A DNA stretch of 50,345 nt from Fusobacterium sp. (GCA_019416865.1 DXWL01000014.1:1-50345), one strand, 5' to 3'. Positions 7,921-17,023 are shown, numbered from the stretch's first letter. Translations and numbers: made by a program. The notes: generated by a model not told the origin, from the sequence alone.

Positions 7921-9537
7921 TTATTCAGCAGAAGCTGTTGTTGTTTGTCTTTGACTGCTTTTTACTTTTATAAAGAAAAGTAATCCAAACAGAGCAGCCA
8001 TTCCAAATGGAAGAGCAATAAAGATGTTTCTAGTATATCCAACTACTAAGTAAGAAACAAATGATATTGCAGCTACTGTTAAAGCATAAGGAAGTTGAGT
8101 GTAAACATGGTTTACGTGATTACTTTGAGCTCCAGCAGATGCCATGATTGTTGTATCAGATATTGGTGAACAGTGATCTCCACATACAGCTCCAGCCATA
8201 CAAGCAGAGATTGCAATTATCATCATTTGTGGATCGTTTTCAAATACAGCAACAACGATTGGAATTAAAATTCCGAAAGTTCCCCAAGAAGTTCCAGTAG
8301 CAAATGCAAGTCCACATCCAACTATAAAGATTATTGCTGGAAGCATATTCATAAGTCCTGCTGCTGAAGTTTCCATTAAACCTGCAACATATGGAGCTGC
8401 TCCAAGGCTGTCAGTCATAGCTTTTAAAGTCCAAGCAAATGTAAGAATGATTATTGCAGGAACCATTGCTTTGAATCCTTCTGGTATACAGTTCATACAA
8501 GCATGGAAAGAAAGAACTCTTCTTGCAGTATAGAAAGCAATTGTTATTATTATAGCAAAGATACTTCCAAGAGCAAGTCCAACAGAAGCATCACTGTTCG
8601 AGAAAGCTTCTACAAATCCTGCACCACTGAAGAATCCACCACTATAAACCATTCCAGTAACACAACAGAAAATTAATACAGCTATAGGAATAATAAGGTC
8701 AAGAACTGAACCATGTTTACTTACTTCAGTTTCTTGAGTAACAAATGAACGATCTTCTGTAGTAAACAGATCTCCGTCAAGTGCATTTGTTTCGTGAGTT
8801 TTCATTGGTCCATAGTCAACTCCAAAGAAAACAAGAAGAACTAACATAAATATTGTTAATAGTGCATAGAAGTTATATGGTATTGCATTGATAAATACTG
8901 AGAATCCATCTTCTCCAGGAACAAATCCTGTAACTGCTGCTGCCCAAGAAGATATTGGAGCAATGATACATACAGGAGCTGCAGTAGAATCTATTATATA
9001 TGCAAGTTTTGCACGAGAGATATTATGTTTATCTGTAACAGGACGCATTACACTTCCAACAGTAAGACAGTTGAAATAGTCATCAACGAATATTAAACAT
9101 CCAAGAAGAATTGTTGCAAGTTGTGCACCTACACGAGTTTTTATTCTTTTTCCAGCCCATTGTCCAAATGCTCTTGAACCTCCAGCTGCATTCATAAGAC
9201 AAACCATTCCACCAAGAATAACAAGGAATATTAAGATACCCACATTATAAGAATCAGCAAGAACTGTTACAAATCCACCTTGAAGAATATGAACCATAGT
9301 TCCTTCAAAACTAAATCCTGAATAAAAAAGTCCTCCAACTAAAATTCCTATGAAAAGAGAACTGAAAACTTCTTTAGTTATAAGAGCAAGAACAATAGCT
9401 ACCACTGGCGGAACAAGTGACCAAAATGTTGCGTAAAGTGCTGGTTGATAAGCAGCCTCTTCTGCAAATAATGCTGTAGAAAGCATTAAAAATGTAAATC
9501 CTAAAAATGAAACTAATCTAAAAAATCTGTTACCCAT
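7921..9537 (-). CDS. lysW: NhaC-family transporter, predicted lysine importer (LysW type)
   Basis: The protein is 538 residues from the ATG at 9537, which has GGGGGTA upstream; an ATG 15 bases earlier has no site. It is a polytopic membrane protein with about 11-12 hydrophobic helices. It carries NhaC/ion-transporter features such as FVDDYFNCLTVGSVMRP, GTSWGTFGIL and GDHCSPISDTT. NhaC proteins are usually annotated as Na+/H+ antiporters. A complete lysine riboswitch and terminator precede this one, the context in which the LysW branch was predicted to import lysine. Substrate assignment rests on that context. It is monocistronic. Confidence 0.8.
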   Translation of the reverse strand: MGNRFFRLVSFLGFTFLMLSTALFAEEAAYQPALYATFWSLVPPVVAIVLALITKEVFSSLFIGILVGGLFYSGFSFEGTMVHILQGGFVTVLADSYNVGILIFLVILGGMVCLMNAAGGSRAFGQWAGKRIKTRVGAQLATILLGCLIFVDDYFNCLTVGSVMRPVTDKHNISRAKLAYIIDSTAAPVCIIAPISSWAAAVTGFVPGEDGFSVFINAIPYNFYALLTIFMLVLLVFFGVDYGPMKTHETNALDGDLFTTEDRSFVTQETEVSKHGSVLDLIIPIAVLIFCCVTGMVYSGGFFSGAGFVEAFSNSDASVGLALGSIFAIIITIAFYTARRVLSFHACMNCIPEGFKAMVPAIIILTFAWTLKAMTDSLGAAPYVAGLMETSAAGLMNMLPAIIFIVGCGLAFATGTSWGTFGILIPIVVAVFENDPQMMIIAISACMAGAVCGDHCSPISDTTIMASAGAQSNHVNHVYTQLPYALTVAAISFVSYLVVGYTRNIFIALPFGMAALFGLLFFIKVKSSQRQTTTASAE

Positions 9538-9577
9538 AAAAAATACCCCCATTTATAAAAAATTAAAATTATTAATA

Positions 9578-9633
9578 CAAATAAAAAAACCATAAACTGA
9601 TTTTTGAAGATACACAAAAATGAGTTTATGGTT
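9578..9633 (-). terminator. Regulated terminator between the lysine riboswitch and lysW
   Basis: On the minus strand AACCATAAACT pairs with AGTTTATGGTT, with further pairing of ATTTTTG and CAAAAAT. It is followed by TTTTTTATTTG. It lies between the aptamer and the coding start, as expected for riboswitch control of transcription termination. Confidence 0.8.
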
Positions 9634-9679
9634 ATAATATCTAAAATTAACTAGTATAAAAAATAAATATTGCAAACCA

Positions 9680-9847
9680 ACTGGATAGCTCTCCACATTA
9701 TTGTGACAGTCCGCTGTATCTTATACACCGTCCCAAGATATATACTATGTGCTCATATATACCCTTCGGCAGTTTCCCCTTTCATTAAAAATTCTGCACA
9801 AGATTAATGTTTTTAATTACTCTTGAAAACTGCAACCTCTATCTTCG
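9680..9847 (-). ncRNA. Lysine riboswitch (L box)
   Basis: Read on the minus strand, the conserved blocks of the lysine aptamer appear in order: GATAGAGGTTGCA, CAAGAGTAAT, GAAAGGGGAAACTGCCGAAG, CTTGGGACGG, CTGTCACAA, and GGAGAGCTATCC. GATAG and CTATC close the P1 helix. A strong promoter starts about 20 bases upstream and a terminator follows. Lysine binding is expected to favour termination and lower expression of the downstream transporter. The antiterminator partner is not obvious to the eye. Confidence 0.93.
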
Positions 9848-9872
9848 TTTTGTATTTTGTTTTATTGAAGCT

Positions 9873-9901
9873 AGTATACTCCCATTTAAGAATAATGTCA
9901 A
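9873..9901 (-). promoter_or_regulatory. Promoter of the lysine riboswitch-lysW transcript
   Basis: On the minus strand TTGACA (9896-9901) and TATACT (9873-9878) are separated by 17 bases. Transcription would start near 9866, just ahead of the aptamer. Confidence 0.8.
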
Positions 9902-9944
9902 CACAAATTTTAAAATTTAAAATTTTTTTAAAGATTAAAAGTAA

Positions 9945-9975
9945 TGAAAAGCGAGAAAAGTTCCCTTTTCTCGCT
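9945..9975 (-). terminator. Terminator after clpB
   Basis: GCGAGAAAAG and CTTTTCTCGC form a perfect 10-bp stem with a four-base loop. On the minus strand it is followed by TTTTCATTAC. It lies 70 bases past the clpB stop. Confidence 0.7.
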
Positions 9976-10044
9976 CACTAAAAATTTTTTAAATTATTTT
10001 TCAATAATTATTTTTTTATCAAATTTTTTGATTTAAAATCAAAC

Positions 10045-12621
10045 TTATTTTTCGCTTTTTACGACAAATTTTATTTTATCATCTACAAGCTCAGCAACAA
10101 CACTATCCTTTTCTTTGATCTCATTAGATAATACTTTTTTAGCAAGTTCAGTTTCAATTTCTTTTTGAATGAATCTCTTAAGTGGTCTTGCTCCATAATG
10201 AGGATCATAAGAATTTACAGCAAGATAATCAATTACATCATTTGTAAATTCCAATTTTATATATTTGTCTTTTAATTTTTCTTGAGTATCTTTTAGTAAT
10301 TGTTTTACAATATCTTTTACAGAATCAAGAGATAGACTCTTGAAGATAATAATATCATCAATTCTGTTTAAGAATTCAGGCTTAAATCCTTGTTTCAACA
10401 TATTATTAACAGATTTTTTAGTTTCTTCACTTAAATCAGGATCTTCAAGGATAAGTGAGCTGCCTACATTTGATGTCATAATAATCAAAGTATTTTTAAA
10501 GTCTACAACTCTTCCTTGTCCGTCAGTAAGTCTACCATCGTCAAGAATTTGTAAGAAAGTATTGAACACATCAGGATGTGCTTTTTCAATTTCATCAAAC
10601 AACACAACAGAATAAGGTTTTCTTCTTACTGCTTCAGTAAGTTGTCCTCCCTCTTCATATCCTACATATCCCGGAGGTGCACCGATAAGTCTTGTAACAG
10701 AGAATTTATCCATGTATTCACTCATATCAATTCTTATCATGTTATCTTCATCATCGAATAGATTATAAGCAAGAGATTTTGCAAGATATGTTTTACCAAC
10801 ACCAGTAGGTCCTAAGAAAATAAATGAACCTATAGGTCTTCTTTTATCTTTTAATCCTGCTCTTGCTCTTAAAATTGTATCAGCTACAAGCTTAACAGCT
10901 TCTTCTTGTCCCATTACTCTTTCGTTAAGAGATTTTTCAAGATTAAGAATTTTTTCTTTTTCACTTTCTACAAGTTTTGCTACAGGGATACCTGTCCATT
11001 TAGAAACAATATCAGCTATCTCATTTTCACTTACTTCAAGTTTTAAAAGAGCATGATCAAATTTCTTGTCAGAAGATTCTTGTTGCTCTTTAAGTTGTTT
11101 TTCAAGAGAAGCAAGTTTACCATATTTTAATTCAGCTAGTTTTTCAAGATTATAATCTCTTTCAGCCTTTTCAATTTCAAGTTTTGTTTTGTCAATTTCT
11201 GCCTTTATTTGTTTTACTTTTTCAATTTCTTGTTTTTCAACTTCCCATTGAGATTTTAAAACAGATTTATTTGCATTAATTTCAGAAAGTTCTTTTTCAA
11301 GAGCTTTTAATCTTTCCTTAGAAGCATCATCATCCTCTTTTTTCAGAGCTTCTCTTTCAATTTCAAGCTGCATAGATTTTCTTGTAAGTTCATCAAGTTC
11401 ACTAGGCATTGAATCTATTTCTGTTCTTATCATAGCAGCTGCTTCGTCAATAAGGTCAATAGCTTTATCTGGAAGGAATCTGTCAGAAATATATCTATCA
11501 CTTAATACTGCTGCAGAAACAATAGCACCATCACTTATTCTTATACCATGATAAACTTCATATTTTTCTTTAAGTCCTCTCAATACAGAGATAGTATCTT
11601 CAACAGTTGGCTCATCGACAAGAACTGTTTGGAATCTTCTTTCAAGTGCTGGATCTTTTTCAATATATTTTCTGTATTCATCAATAGTAGTTGCACCGAT
11701 AACTCTTACCTCTCCTCTTGCAAGCATAGGTTTTAATAAGTTACCAGCATCCATAGCACCATCAGTTTTTCCGGCTCCAACTATTGTATGAATTTCATCA
11801 ATAAACAGTATAATTTTTCCTTCAGAAGCTTGAACTTCTTTTAAAACAGCTTTTAATCTTTCTTCAAATTCCCCTCTATATTTTGCTCCAGCAATAAGAG
11901 CTCCCATATCAAGAGAGAAAATTTTTCTGTCTTTTAAATTTTCAGGAACATCTCCATTAAGAATTCTTTGAGCAAGTCCCTCTGCAATAGCAGTTTTACC
12001 AACACCAGGCTCACCTATAAGTATTGGATTATTTTTAGTTCTTCTTGAAATAATTTGAATAGTTCTTCTTATTTCAGCATCTCTACCAATGATTGGGTCT
12101 ATTTTACCCTCTCTTGCTAATTCGACTAAATCCTTTGCATATTTTTGTAATACTTCATATTTAGATTCTGGATTTTGAGAATCTACTTTTTGATTTCCTC
12201 TAATTGCTTTAATCGCCTCTTTAAATTGATTTAAATTAATTCCTAAATTTTGCAGTGTTCTGCATTCTTTTAAAAGAGCAATGAAAATATGTTCAACACT
12301 TATATAAGAATCTCCCATAGATTTCATCTCTTCCTCTGCCTGTACAAGCACTCTGTTTGTAGCAGAATCAAGAGAAACATCACCTAATCCATTTCCCTCT
12401 ATTTTAGGAAATTTTTCAATTTCTCTCTCCAATCCTTTTACAATAGATGCCAGATTCAAATTCATTTTTTCAATAACTCTCGGTATTAATCCTTCTTTAT
12501 TTGTTAATAAAGCTAGGGCTAATATTTCGGCCTTGATGCTTGACTGTTTGTATTTAATAGCCAGGCTCTTTGAATCATTGAGTGCCAGAATAGAATTTTC
12601 AGTAAAAATGTTTGGATTCAT
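10045..12621 (-). CDS. clpB: ClpB disaggregase
   Basis: The 858-residue protein has the ClpB layout: a Clp N-domain (about 1-140), first AAA+ module with Walker A GEPGVGKT (203-210) and Walker B ILFIDEIHT, and a charged coiled-coil middle domain (about 400-520). The second AAA+ module, near residue 600 onward, has GPTGVGKT and VVLFDEIEKAHPDV. The C-terminus carries the YGARPLKRFIQ sensor-2 motif. It resolves protein aggregates with DnaK/DnaJ/GrpE. There is no ClpP-docking loop obvious to the eye. The start has CTAGGAGG upstream. No clear heat-shock operator was seen in the 5' region. Confidence 0.96.
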   Translation of the reverse strand: MNPNIFTENSILALNDSKSLAIKYKQSSIKAEILALALLTNKEGLIPRVIEKMNLNLASIVKGLEREIEKFPKIEGNGLGDVSLDSATNRVLVQAEEEMKSMGDSYISVEHIFIALLKECRTLQNLGINLNQFKEAIKAIRGNQKVDSQNPESKYEVLQKYAKDLVELAREGKIDPIIGRDAEIRRTIQIISRRTKNNPILIGEPGVGKTAIAEGLAQRILNGDVPENLKDRKIFSLDMGALIAGAKYRGEFEERLKAVLKEVQASEGKIILFIDEIHTIVGAGKTDGAMDAGNLLKPMLARGEVRVIGATTIDEYRKYIEKDPALERRFQTVLVDEPTVEDTISVLRGLKEKYEVYHGIRISDGAIVSAAVLSDRYISDRFLPDKAIDLIDEAAAMIRTEIDSMPSELDELTRKSMQLEIEREALKKEDDDASKERLKALEKELSEINANKSVLKSQWEVEKQEIEKVKQIKAEIDKTKLEIEKAERDYNLEKLAELKYGKLASLEKQLKEQQESSDKKFDHALLKLEVSENEIADIVSKWTGIPVAKLVESEKEKILNLEKSLNERVMGQEEAVKLVADTILRARAGLKDKRRPIGSFIFLGPTGVGKTYLAKSLAYNLFDDEDNMIRIDMSEYMDKFSVTRLIGAPPGYVGYEEGGQLTEAVRRKPYSVVLFDEIEKAHPDVFNTFLQILDDGRLTDGQGRVVDFKNTLIIMTSNVGSSLILEDPDLSEETKKSVNNMLKQGFKPEFLNRIDDIIIFKSLSLDSVKDIVKQLLKDTQEKLKDKYIKLEFTNDVIDYLAVNSYDPHYGARPLKRFIQKEIETELAKKVLSNEIKEKDSVVAELVDDKIKFVVKSEK

Positions 12622-12817
12622 AATATTACCTCCTAGTCAGCCATACCTTAAAATGATTTAAATAACAGATTAATAATAAATTTTTCTTTCTTTCACACAC
12701 TAAGACGAGTTAAATGGAGAAAAAGTTTTAAAAATTTTATTTGATTTATTTTTATAAATGTGGAATAATAAAGACATAATATATTTATAAATTATGAAAG
12801 CAATAAAGGAGAAAAAA

Positions 12818-13312
12818 ATGGGATTTTTTGATTTCTTAAAAGGTAAAAAAGCAGAAGAATGGTTTGAAGTTTACTCTCCGCTTAACGGAAAAGTTATTTC
12901 TTTAAGTGAAGTTCCCGATGAAGCATTTGCACAAAAAATGATAGGGGACGGATGTGCAATAGATCCAACAGAGGGTGCTATATATGCTCCAATCGATGCT
13001 GAAATTGATATATTTGAAACAAATCATGCTGTAAGTCTTGAAGCTTCAAATGGACTTGAGATGATTGTTCACTTTGGAATTGACACTGTAAAATTAAACA
13101 GTGAAGGATTAAAAAGAGTTGCTGATGCAGGAAGTGCTAAAAAAGGAGATAAACTTATAGAGTATGATTTAGAATATATAAGAGCTAATGCTAAATCAAC
13201 TAAAACTCCTGTAATTATTACAAGCATGGACATGGTTGATACAATTGAAGTTGTAGCTTCAGGAGATGTAAAAGCAGGAGATCTTTTAATGAGAGTTAAG
13301 CTTAAAAAATAA
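12818..13312 (+). CDS. crr: PTS glucose-type EIIA component
   Basis: The protein is 164 residues from the ATG at 12818, which has AAAGGAG upstream; an in-frame ATG at 12794 lacks one. It is a stand-alone EIIA of the glucose family. The phosphorylated histidine is H85 in MIVHFGIDTV and the second active-site histidine is H70 in FETNHAVSLE. It accepts phosphate from HPr and passes it to one or more IIB/IIC permeases; it may also regulate transport. No IIBC gene is adjacent, so its partner permease lies elsewhere. A terminator follows. Confidence 0.9.
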   Translation: MGFFDFLKGKKAEEWFEVYSPLNGKVISLSEVPDEAFAQKMIGDGCAIDPTEGAIYAPIDAEIDIFETNHAVSLEASNGLEMIVHFGIDTVKLNSEGLKRVADAGSAKKGDKLIEYDLEYIRANAKSTKTPVIITSMDMVDTIEVVASGDVKAGDLLMRVKLKK

Positions 13313-13340
13313 GCTTCTTCCAATTGAAAAGAATAATTTT

Positions 13341-13373
13341 AAAGGCAGATAAGTTTTCGTCTGCCTTTTTCTT
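13341..13373 (+). terminator. Terminator after the EIIA gene
   Basis: AAGGCAGA pairs with TCTGCCTT around a TAAGTTTTCG loop, followed by TTTCTTT. Confidence 0.8.
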
Positions 13374-13380
13374 TATGATT

Positions 13381-13409
13381 TTGACTTTTATAAAAACTTT
13401 TGTTATAAT
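13381..13409 (+). promoter_or_regulatory. Promoter of the 13483 gene and probably the M42 peptidase
   Basis: TTGACT (13381-13386) and a perfect TATAAT (13404-13409) are 17 bases apart, directly after the preceding terminator. Confidence 0.7.
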
Positions 13410-13482
13410 CAAAATATTTAGAAAGGACTATTGTGATTTTATAATATAATAGCCTCCATTTGAAAGAAAGAGAGTCTTGAAA

Positions 13483-13917
13483 ATGAATTTTTATATAAAA
13501 AATATAGAAAAAAATGCAGTGATTAATGAAAAAGAATATATAAATTCTTTAGAATGTCAGGAGATTAAAAAATTTATTTTAGACAGAAAACACGCTATGG
13601 GATATATTAATGAAAAATATGATGATTTTGTTCTTATGATATTTCCTACAAGACATGATATTATTCATTTTGAAATTCATCATAGATTAAAAAAAGCTGT
13701 TATGGGAATTGTTGTAAAAACAGAGGAAGCATATGAGCAGATATCAGAAAATATAGACGATAAGGATACCCATTTAGAGTTTTTAAAAACTCCAAATCCT
13801 CCAGCTGTTACTGTGGATATTCAAGAAAATTTTAAGGAATATTATGAGAAAAACAAAAATGAAACTGACGAACTTCTTATAAAAATAGGAGCAGTTCTTT
13901 TAGATATAAATTTATAA
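13483..13917 (+). CDS. Hypothetical protein
   Basis: The 144-residue protein is not a family I recognise. The ATG at 13483 has GAAAGAGAG upstream and is preferred over a TTG six bases earlier. It is soluble, mixed alpha/beta, with an HDIIHFEIHHRLKK stretch near residues 58-71 that is rich in histidines. No signal peptide or membrane segment is seen. It is 17 bases ahead of the M42 peptidase gene and shares its promoter, so it may work with it. The ORF is well supported by promoter, ribosome site and spacing. Confidence 0.6.
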   Translation: MNFYIKNIEKNAVINEKEYINSLECQEIKKFILDRKHAMGYINEKYDDFVLMIFPTRHDIIHFEIHHRLKKAVMGIVVKTEEAYEQISENIDDKDTHLEFLKTPNPPAVTVDIQENFKEYYEKNKNETDELLIKIGAVLLDINL

Positions 13918-13934
13918 AAAATAAGGAGGCAAAG

Positions 13935-15014
13935 ATGTCAGATATTTATTCAATAGAGCTTATAAAAAAATTAAGTGATGCAAAAGGAGTTTCAGGTTTT
14001 GAAGATGAGGTTGCAGAACTTGGAAAAGTTTTAATAGGAAATGATTATCCTGTAGAAGAGGATAAAATAAGAAATCTCTATATAAATAATATTCCAAAGG
14101 AGCAAAGAACAAAGCCTGTAATTATGTTTGATGCCCATTCTGATGAAGTAGGATTTATGGTACAGTCTATAGAGTCCAATGGACTTTTGAAATTTATTAC
14201 TTTAGGAGGATGGAGCAATCAGCAAATTCCAGCTCATAAAGTAAAAGTTTTAAATAGAGAGGGAGAATATATTGAAGGGATAATATCATCAATTCCTCCT
14301 CATTTTACATCAAAAGCAGATGCAGGAAAAGTTACTGATATAAAGGATATGTTTATTGATATAGGAACAACTTCATACAATGAAACTGTAAATGATTTTA
14401 AAATAGATATAGGAGCTCCAGTTATTCCTGATGTGGAATGTACATATAATGAAAAATCAAGAATGTTTTTGGGAAAGGCTTTTGATGACAGAGTTGGGTG
14501 TGCTGTTATAATTGATGTAATGAAACAGCTTAAAGAAAAAAATTTATCTTCTCATATTACAGGAGTTTTTTCTTCTCAAGAGGAAGAGGGATGTCGTGGG
14601 GCAATTGTTGCTGCTCAAAAAGTTATGCCTGATTTAGCAATAGTTTTAGAAGGACCTCCTGCTGATGATAATTTCAGAGGAGAATTTAGAAGTCAGGGTG
14701 CTTTGAGAAAAGGTGTACAAGTTCGTCATATTGACCCTACAATGATTGCAAATCCAAGACTTGTAAAATTTGTAAAAAAAATTGCTGCAGAAAATAATAT
14801 TAAAATCCAAGAAACTGTAAGAGAAAGCGGAGGAACAAATGCTTCTAAAATTCATATTGAAAATGGAGGAATACCTACAATAGTATTAGGAATTCCTGTA
14901 AGATATACACACTCTCATTATGGTTTTATCTCTTATGATGATTACCTTGAAACTGTAAAATTGGTGAAAGCTATTGCTGAAAATATTACTAAAGAAATAA
15001 TTGATAGTTTTTAA
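13935..15014 (+). CDS. M42-family metallopeptidase (glutamyl aminopeptidase type)
   Basis: The 359-residue protein has the metal-ligand blocks of M42 peptidases in order: DAHSDEVGF, FDDRVGCA, SQEEEGCRGA with the catalytic Glu and a metal-binding Glu, LEGPPADD and the C-terminal VRYTHSHYG. Family members form large tetrahedral dodecamers that trim N-terminal residues from peptides. The exact residue preference cannot be read from sequence. The start has AAGGAGG upstream and lies 17 bases after the hypothetical gene. It ends at the border of the immunity-like region. Confidence 0.9.
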   Translation: MSDIYSIELIKKLSDAKGVSGFEDEVAELGKVLIGNDYPVEEDKIRNLYINNIPKEQRTKPVIMFDAHSDEVGFMVQSIESNGLLKFITLGGWSNQQIPAHKVKVLNREGEYIEGIISSIPPHFTSKADAGKVTDIKDMFIDIGTTSYNETVNDFKIDIGAPVIPDVECTYNEKSRMFLGKAFDDRVGCAVIIDVMKQLKEKNLSSHITGVFSSQEEEGCRGAIVAAQKVMPDLAIVLEGPPADDNFRGEFRSQGALRKGVQVRHIDPTMIANPRLVKFVKKIAAENNIKIQETVRESGGTNASKIHIENGGIPTIVLGIPVRYTHSHYGFISYDDYLETVKLVKAIAENITKEIIDSF

Positions 15015-15020
15015 AAAAAT

Positions 15021-15056
15021 AGGACTGCTGTAGTTTATAATGCAGCAGTCCTTATA
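15021..15056. terminator. Terminator between the M42 peptidase and the minus-strand locus
   Basis: AGGACTGCTG (15021-15030) pairs with CAGCAGTCCT (15043-15052). On the minus strand a run ATTTTTTTAA follows, giving a clear terminator for the long minus-strand operon. The plus-side tail TATAAATATTTTC is weaker. Confidence 0.75.
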
Positions 15057-15066
15057 AATATTTTCT

Positions 15067-15657
15067 CTACTCTTCATCTAATGCTTCATAAAGTTTATCA
15101 AGAATAGGGATAACTTCATCAGGTACTCCCTCTTCCCAGTTTGGACTTTCTAAAACTTCTCCTTCTAAAGCTATATACATCTCTTTTGGTATCTCAGCTT
15201 TCATCTCATTTTCATTAACTTCATTTGTCCAATCATAATCTGAATTATATGGGTCATTTTTAGGGTCAAAAGCATATTTTTGATTTTTATAAAATCCTGA
15301 AATATAATTTTTTTCAAGAGTTTCTACAATATCATAATCTTCTAAAGCCCAAAAATCACCTTCTTTTTCTTCACATTCTTCTCTATTTTTATATTTCTTA
15401 AAAAATTGAGGATTCATATACCAATATAAAAATAGTGCAGTTCCCTTATCAGTATCAGGCTGTTCTGCTATCCATTTGATAACTTCTTTGGAATTATCAA
15501 AGTTCCAGTCTATTGCTAAAAGTTGTCTCTCTTTTGGAGAGTTTTTCTTTAGATAATCTATAATTAAAGCTGTTTCAAGTTCATCAAATTCATCTTCATC
15601 AATTTCTACATTTTCCCAATCAAAATCTTCTCTTAAAATATTTTCTATATTCAGCAT
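15067..15657 (-). CDS. DUF4274-domain protein (putative immunity protein)
   Basis: The 196-residue, strongly acidic protein has a DUF4274-like core at about residues 42-80: LAIDWNFDNSKEVIKW, then DTDKGTALFLYWYMNP. DUF4274 proteins are found in toxin-immunity neighbourhoods; no molecular target is known. No signal peptide or membrane helix. The ATG follows GAAGGAGGAA. It is the last gene of the minus-strand locus, with a terminator 11 bases past its stop. Confidence 0.7.
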   Translation of the reverse strand: MLNIENILREDFDWENVEIDEDEFDELETALIIDYLKKNSPKERQLLAIDWNFDNSKEVIKWIAEQPDTDKGTALFLYWYMNPQFFKKYKNREECEEKEGDFWALEDYDIVETLEKNYISGFYKNQKYAFDPKNDPYNSDYDWTNEVNENEMKAEIPKEMYIALEGEVLESPNWEEGVPDEVIPILDKLYEALDEE

Positions 15658-15693
15658 AAAATTCCTCCTTCTCTTTCTAAGTTTTATCTGATT

Positions 15694-16023
15694 TTACCAA
15701 TCTCTTTCTCTTATCGCTTCTTCTATATCAATATCTATTCCAAAATAATTAAGAATTTTTTCAACAGTTACACCAATACTATCTCTTGCTACTGTTTCAA
15801 TTTCACTTTCATTTTCATCAAACACTTCTTGCAAATCATTAATTTTTTCTGTCATTTCATCAAGTTTTTCTTGGACTTCTTCTAAATCTTCATATTCTTC
15901 CCTTTCTAAAAACTCAACTACTTCCACTATACAATCTTTTACTTTATCAACTAAAAATTTTGGGTAATAATCATCATTATACATATCTTTCAAATAAACA
16001 AAATCAGGGTTTAATTTTTTCAT
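15694..16023 (-). CDS. DUF5713 family protein
   Basis: The 109-residue protein matches DUF5713 along its whole length: FVYLKDMYNDDYYPKFLVDK at the start, INDLQEVFDENESEIETVAR in the middle and a C-terminal EAIRERDW. The predicted fold is all-helical. The function is unknown, but homologues occur as single small genes among putative immunity proteins. The ATG follows CTAGGAGG. The upstream spacer contains an open frame without a start, which looks like a remnant of another gene. Confidence 0.7.
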   Translation of the reverse strand: MKKLNPDFVYLKDMYNDDYYPKFLVDKVKDCIVEVVEFLEREEYEDLEEVQEKLDEMTEKINDLQEVFDENESEIETVARDSIGVTVEKILNYFGIDIDIEEAIRERDW

Positions 16024-16033
16024 AATCTGCCTC

Positions 16034-16129
16034 CTAGAAAATTTTTAATATTGAATTTGTTAAAATTTCTATCTGTTTATCAACATAGTTATTTTCTTTA
16101 GACGAAATTTTTTCTAAAATTTTCTTTAA
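16034..16129 (-). pseudogene. 3' remnant of a lost gene in an intra-operon spacer
   Basis: After the DUF1963 stop codon at 16130, the spacer keeps an open frame of 31 codons ending in TAG at 16034. That TAG sits exactly at the ribosome site of the next gene (CTAGGAGG), where other genes of this operon end. There is no start codon. The DUF1963 protein already has a normal family C-terminus, so this tail is unlikely to belong to it. A leftover 3' end of a deleted gene is the simplest reading; chance remains possible. Confidence 0.4.
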
Positions 16130-17020
16130 TTAACAACAATCCCAATTATATATTACTTTCTCGAAGTTAAGTTCTTTTAAATCTTTTTCTCTTATAAAGA
16201 AATTAGCAATTCCGCAGTCTCCCCATATAATCTCATTTTTCTCTGTTTCTTCACTGTCTATTTGTAGAAGTAATATTTCATATTCTTCATTCCTAATGTC
16301 GTTTTGAGTATAATCAGGATAACCTCCTATTTTATGTCCAGCTCCAAACAATTTTTCTCCAATGTTCTTATCTTCTTCAAAAATTTCATAAAAATCATAA
16401 CATATATTATAACCTATATTATTTTTTTTATATTTTTCAAATATCTCTTTATATTCTTTTCCTTTTTCTTTTTCAAATTTTTCTATTTCTTTTATAAATA
16501 GTTTTGAAAATCTGTCATCTGAAGCTGTGCAATATCCATCTATTAATTTAAAACTTAAAGAAAACTCTCCCTCTACTGGGAAATAACTATCTTCATCTTT
16601 ATAAGGTTTATATTTTTCTAAAACCTCTTCCTCTGTTACATTTTTATCAATATCTTTATAATAAACAACTTTAAATCCATCTCCTAAATGTGTATCATAA
16701 TCAAGTCCAAGAACATCATCATTTAATATCCAAAATTGTAACATTCCCTCTTCCATAGGATAGATATTATTTTTTGGCAGCTCCTCTATATTTATTTGAG
16801 CAAGTAAAGTAAGTTGTTTATTTTCTTTATTTTTAGGAGCTTCCATATCTTTTGGCAGATATGGAATTCCTCCAAATTTACTTTGGAATAGATTTGGTTT
16901 ATTATCTGATAAACTGATTTTTATCATAGGTTTTTTATTTCTTTCTAAAATATCTAAAACAACTTTTTTTATATCTTCATTAAATCTTAACTCTTCTTCA
17001 GTTAGTTTTTTCTTTTTCAT
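16130..17020 (-). CDS. DUF1963 (YwqG-like) protein
   Basis: The 296-residue protein is a YwqG/DUF1963 member. It has the KFGGIPYLPKDMEAP motif near residue 50, LLAQINIEELP near 91, GLDYDTHLGDG and FGAGHKIGGYPDYTQ in the second half, and the closing strand FFIREKDLKELNF. The family is widespread in predicted immunity loci and may bind ligands through its glycine-rich loops. A second member is encoded at 35177-36040. The ATG follows GAGGAGG, placed within the end of creD, so translation may be coupled. Confidence 0.85.
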   Translation of the reverse strand: MKKKKLTEEELRFNEDIKKVVLDILERNKKPMIKISLSDNKPNLFQSKFGGIPYLPKDMEAPKNKENKQLTLLAQINIEELPKNNIYPMEEGMLQFWILNDDVLGLDYDTHLGDGFKVVYYKDIDKNVTEEEVLEKYKPYKDEDSYFPVEGEFSLSFKLIDGYCTASDDRFSKLFIKEIEKFEKEKGKEYKEIFEKYKKNNIGYNICYDFYEIFEEDKNIGEKLFGAGHKIGGYPDYTQNDIRNEEYEILLLQIDSEETEKNEIIWGDCGIANFFIREKDLKELNFEKVIYNWDCC

Positions 17021-17023
17021 AAA

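Noticed and set aside
8888..9079. Plus-strand ORF within the transporter gene
   Set aside because: It is antisense to a well-supported membrane protein gene and has no ribosome site; the same applies to other opposite-strand frames inside clpB, the EF-G-like gene and the locus genes.
7921..9537. Plain Na+/H+ antiporter NhaC
   Set aside because: The complete lysine riboswitch directly upstream makes lysine transport the better supported role.
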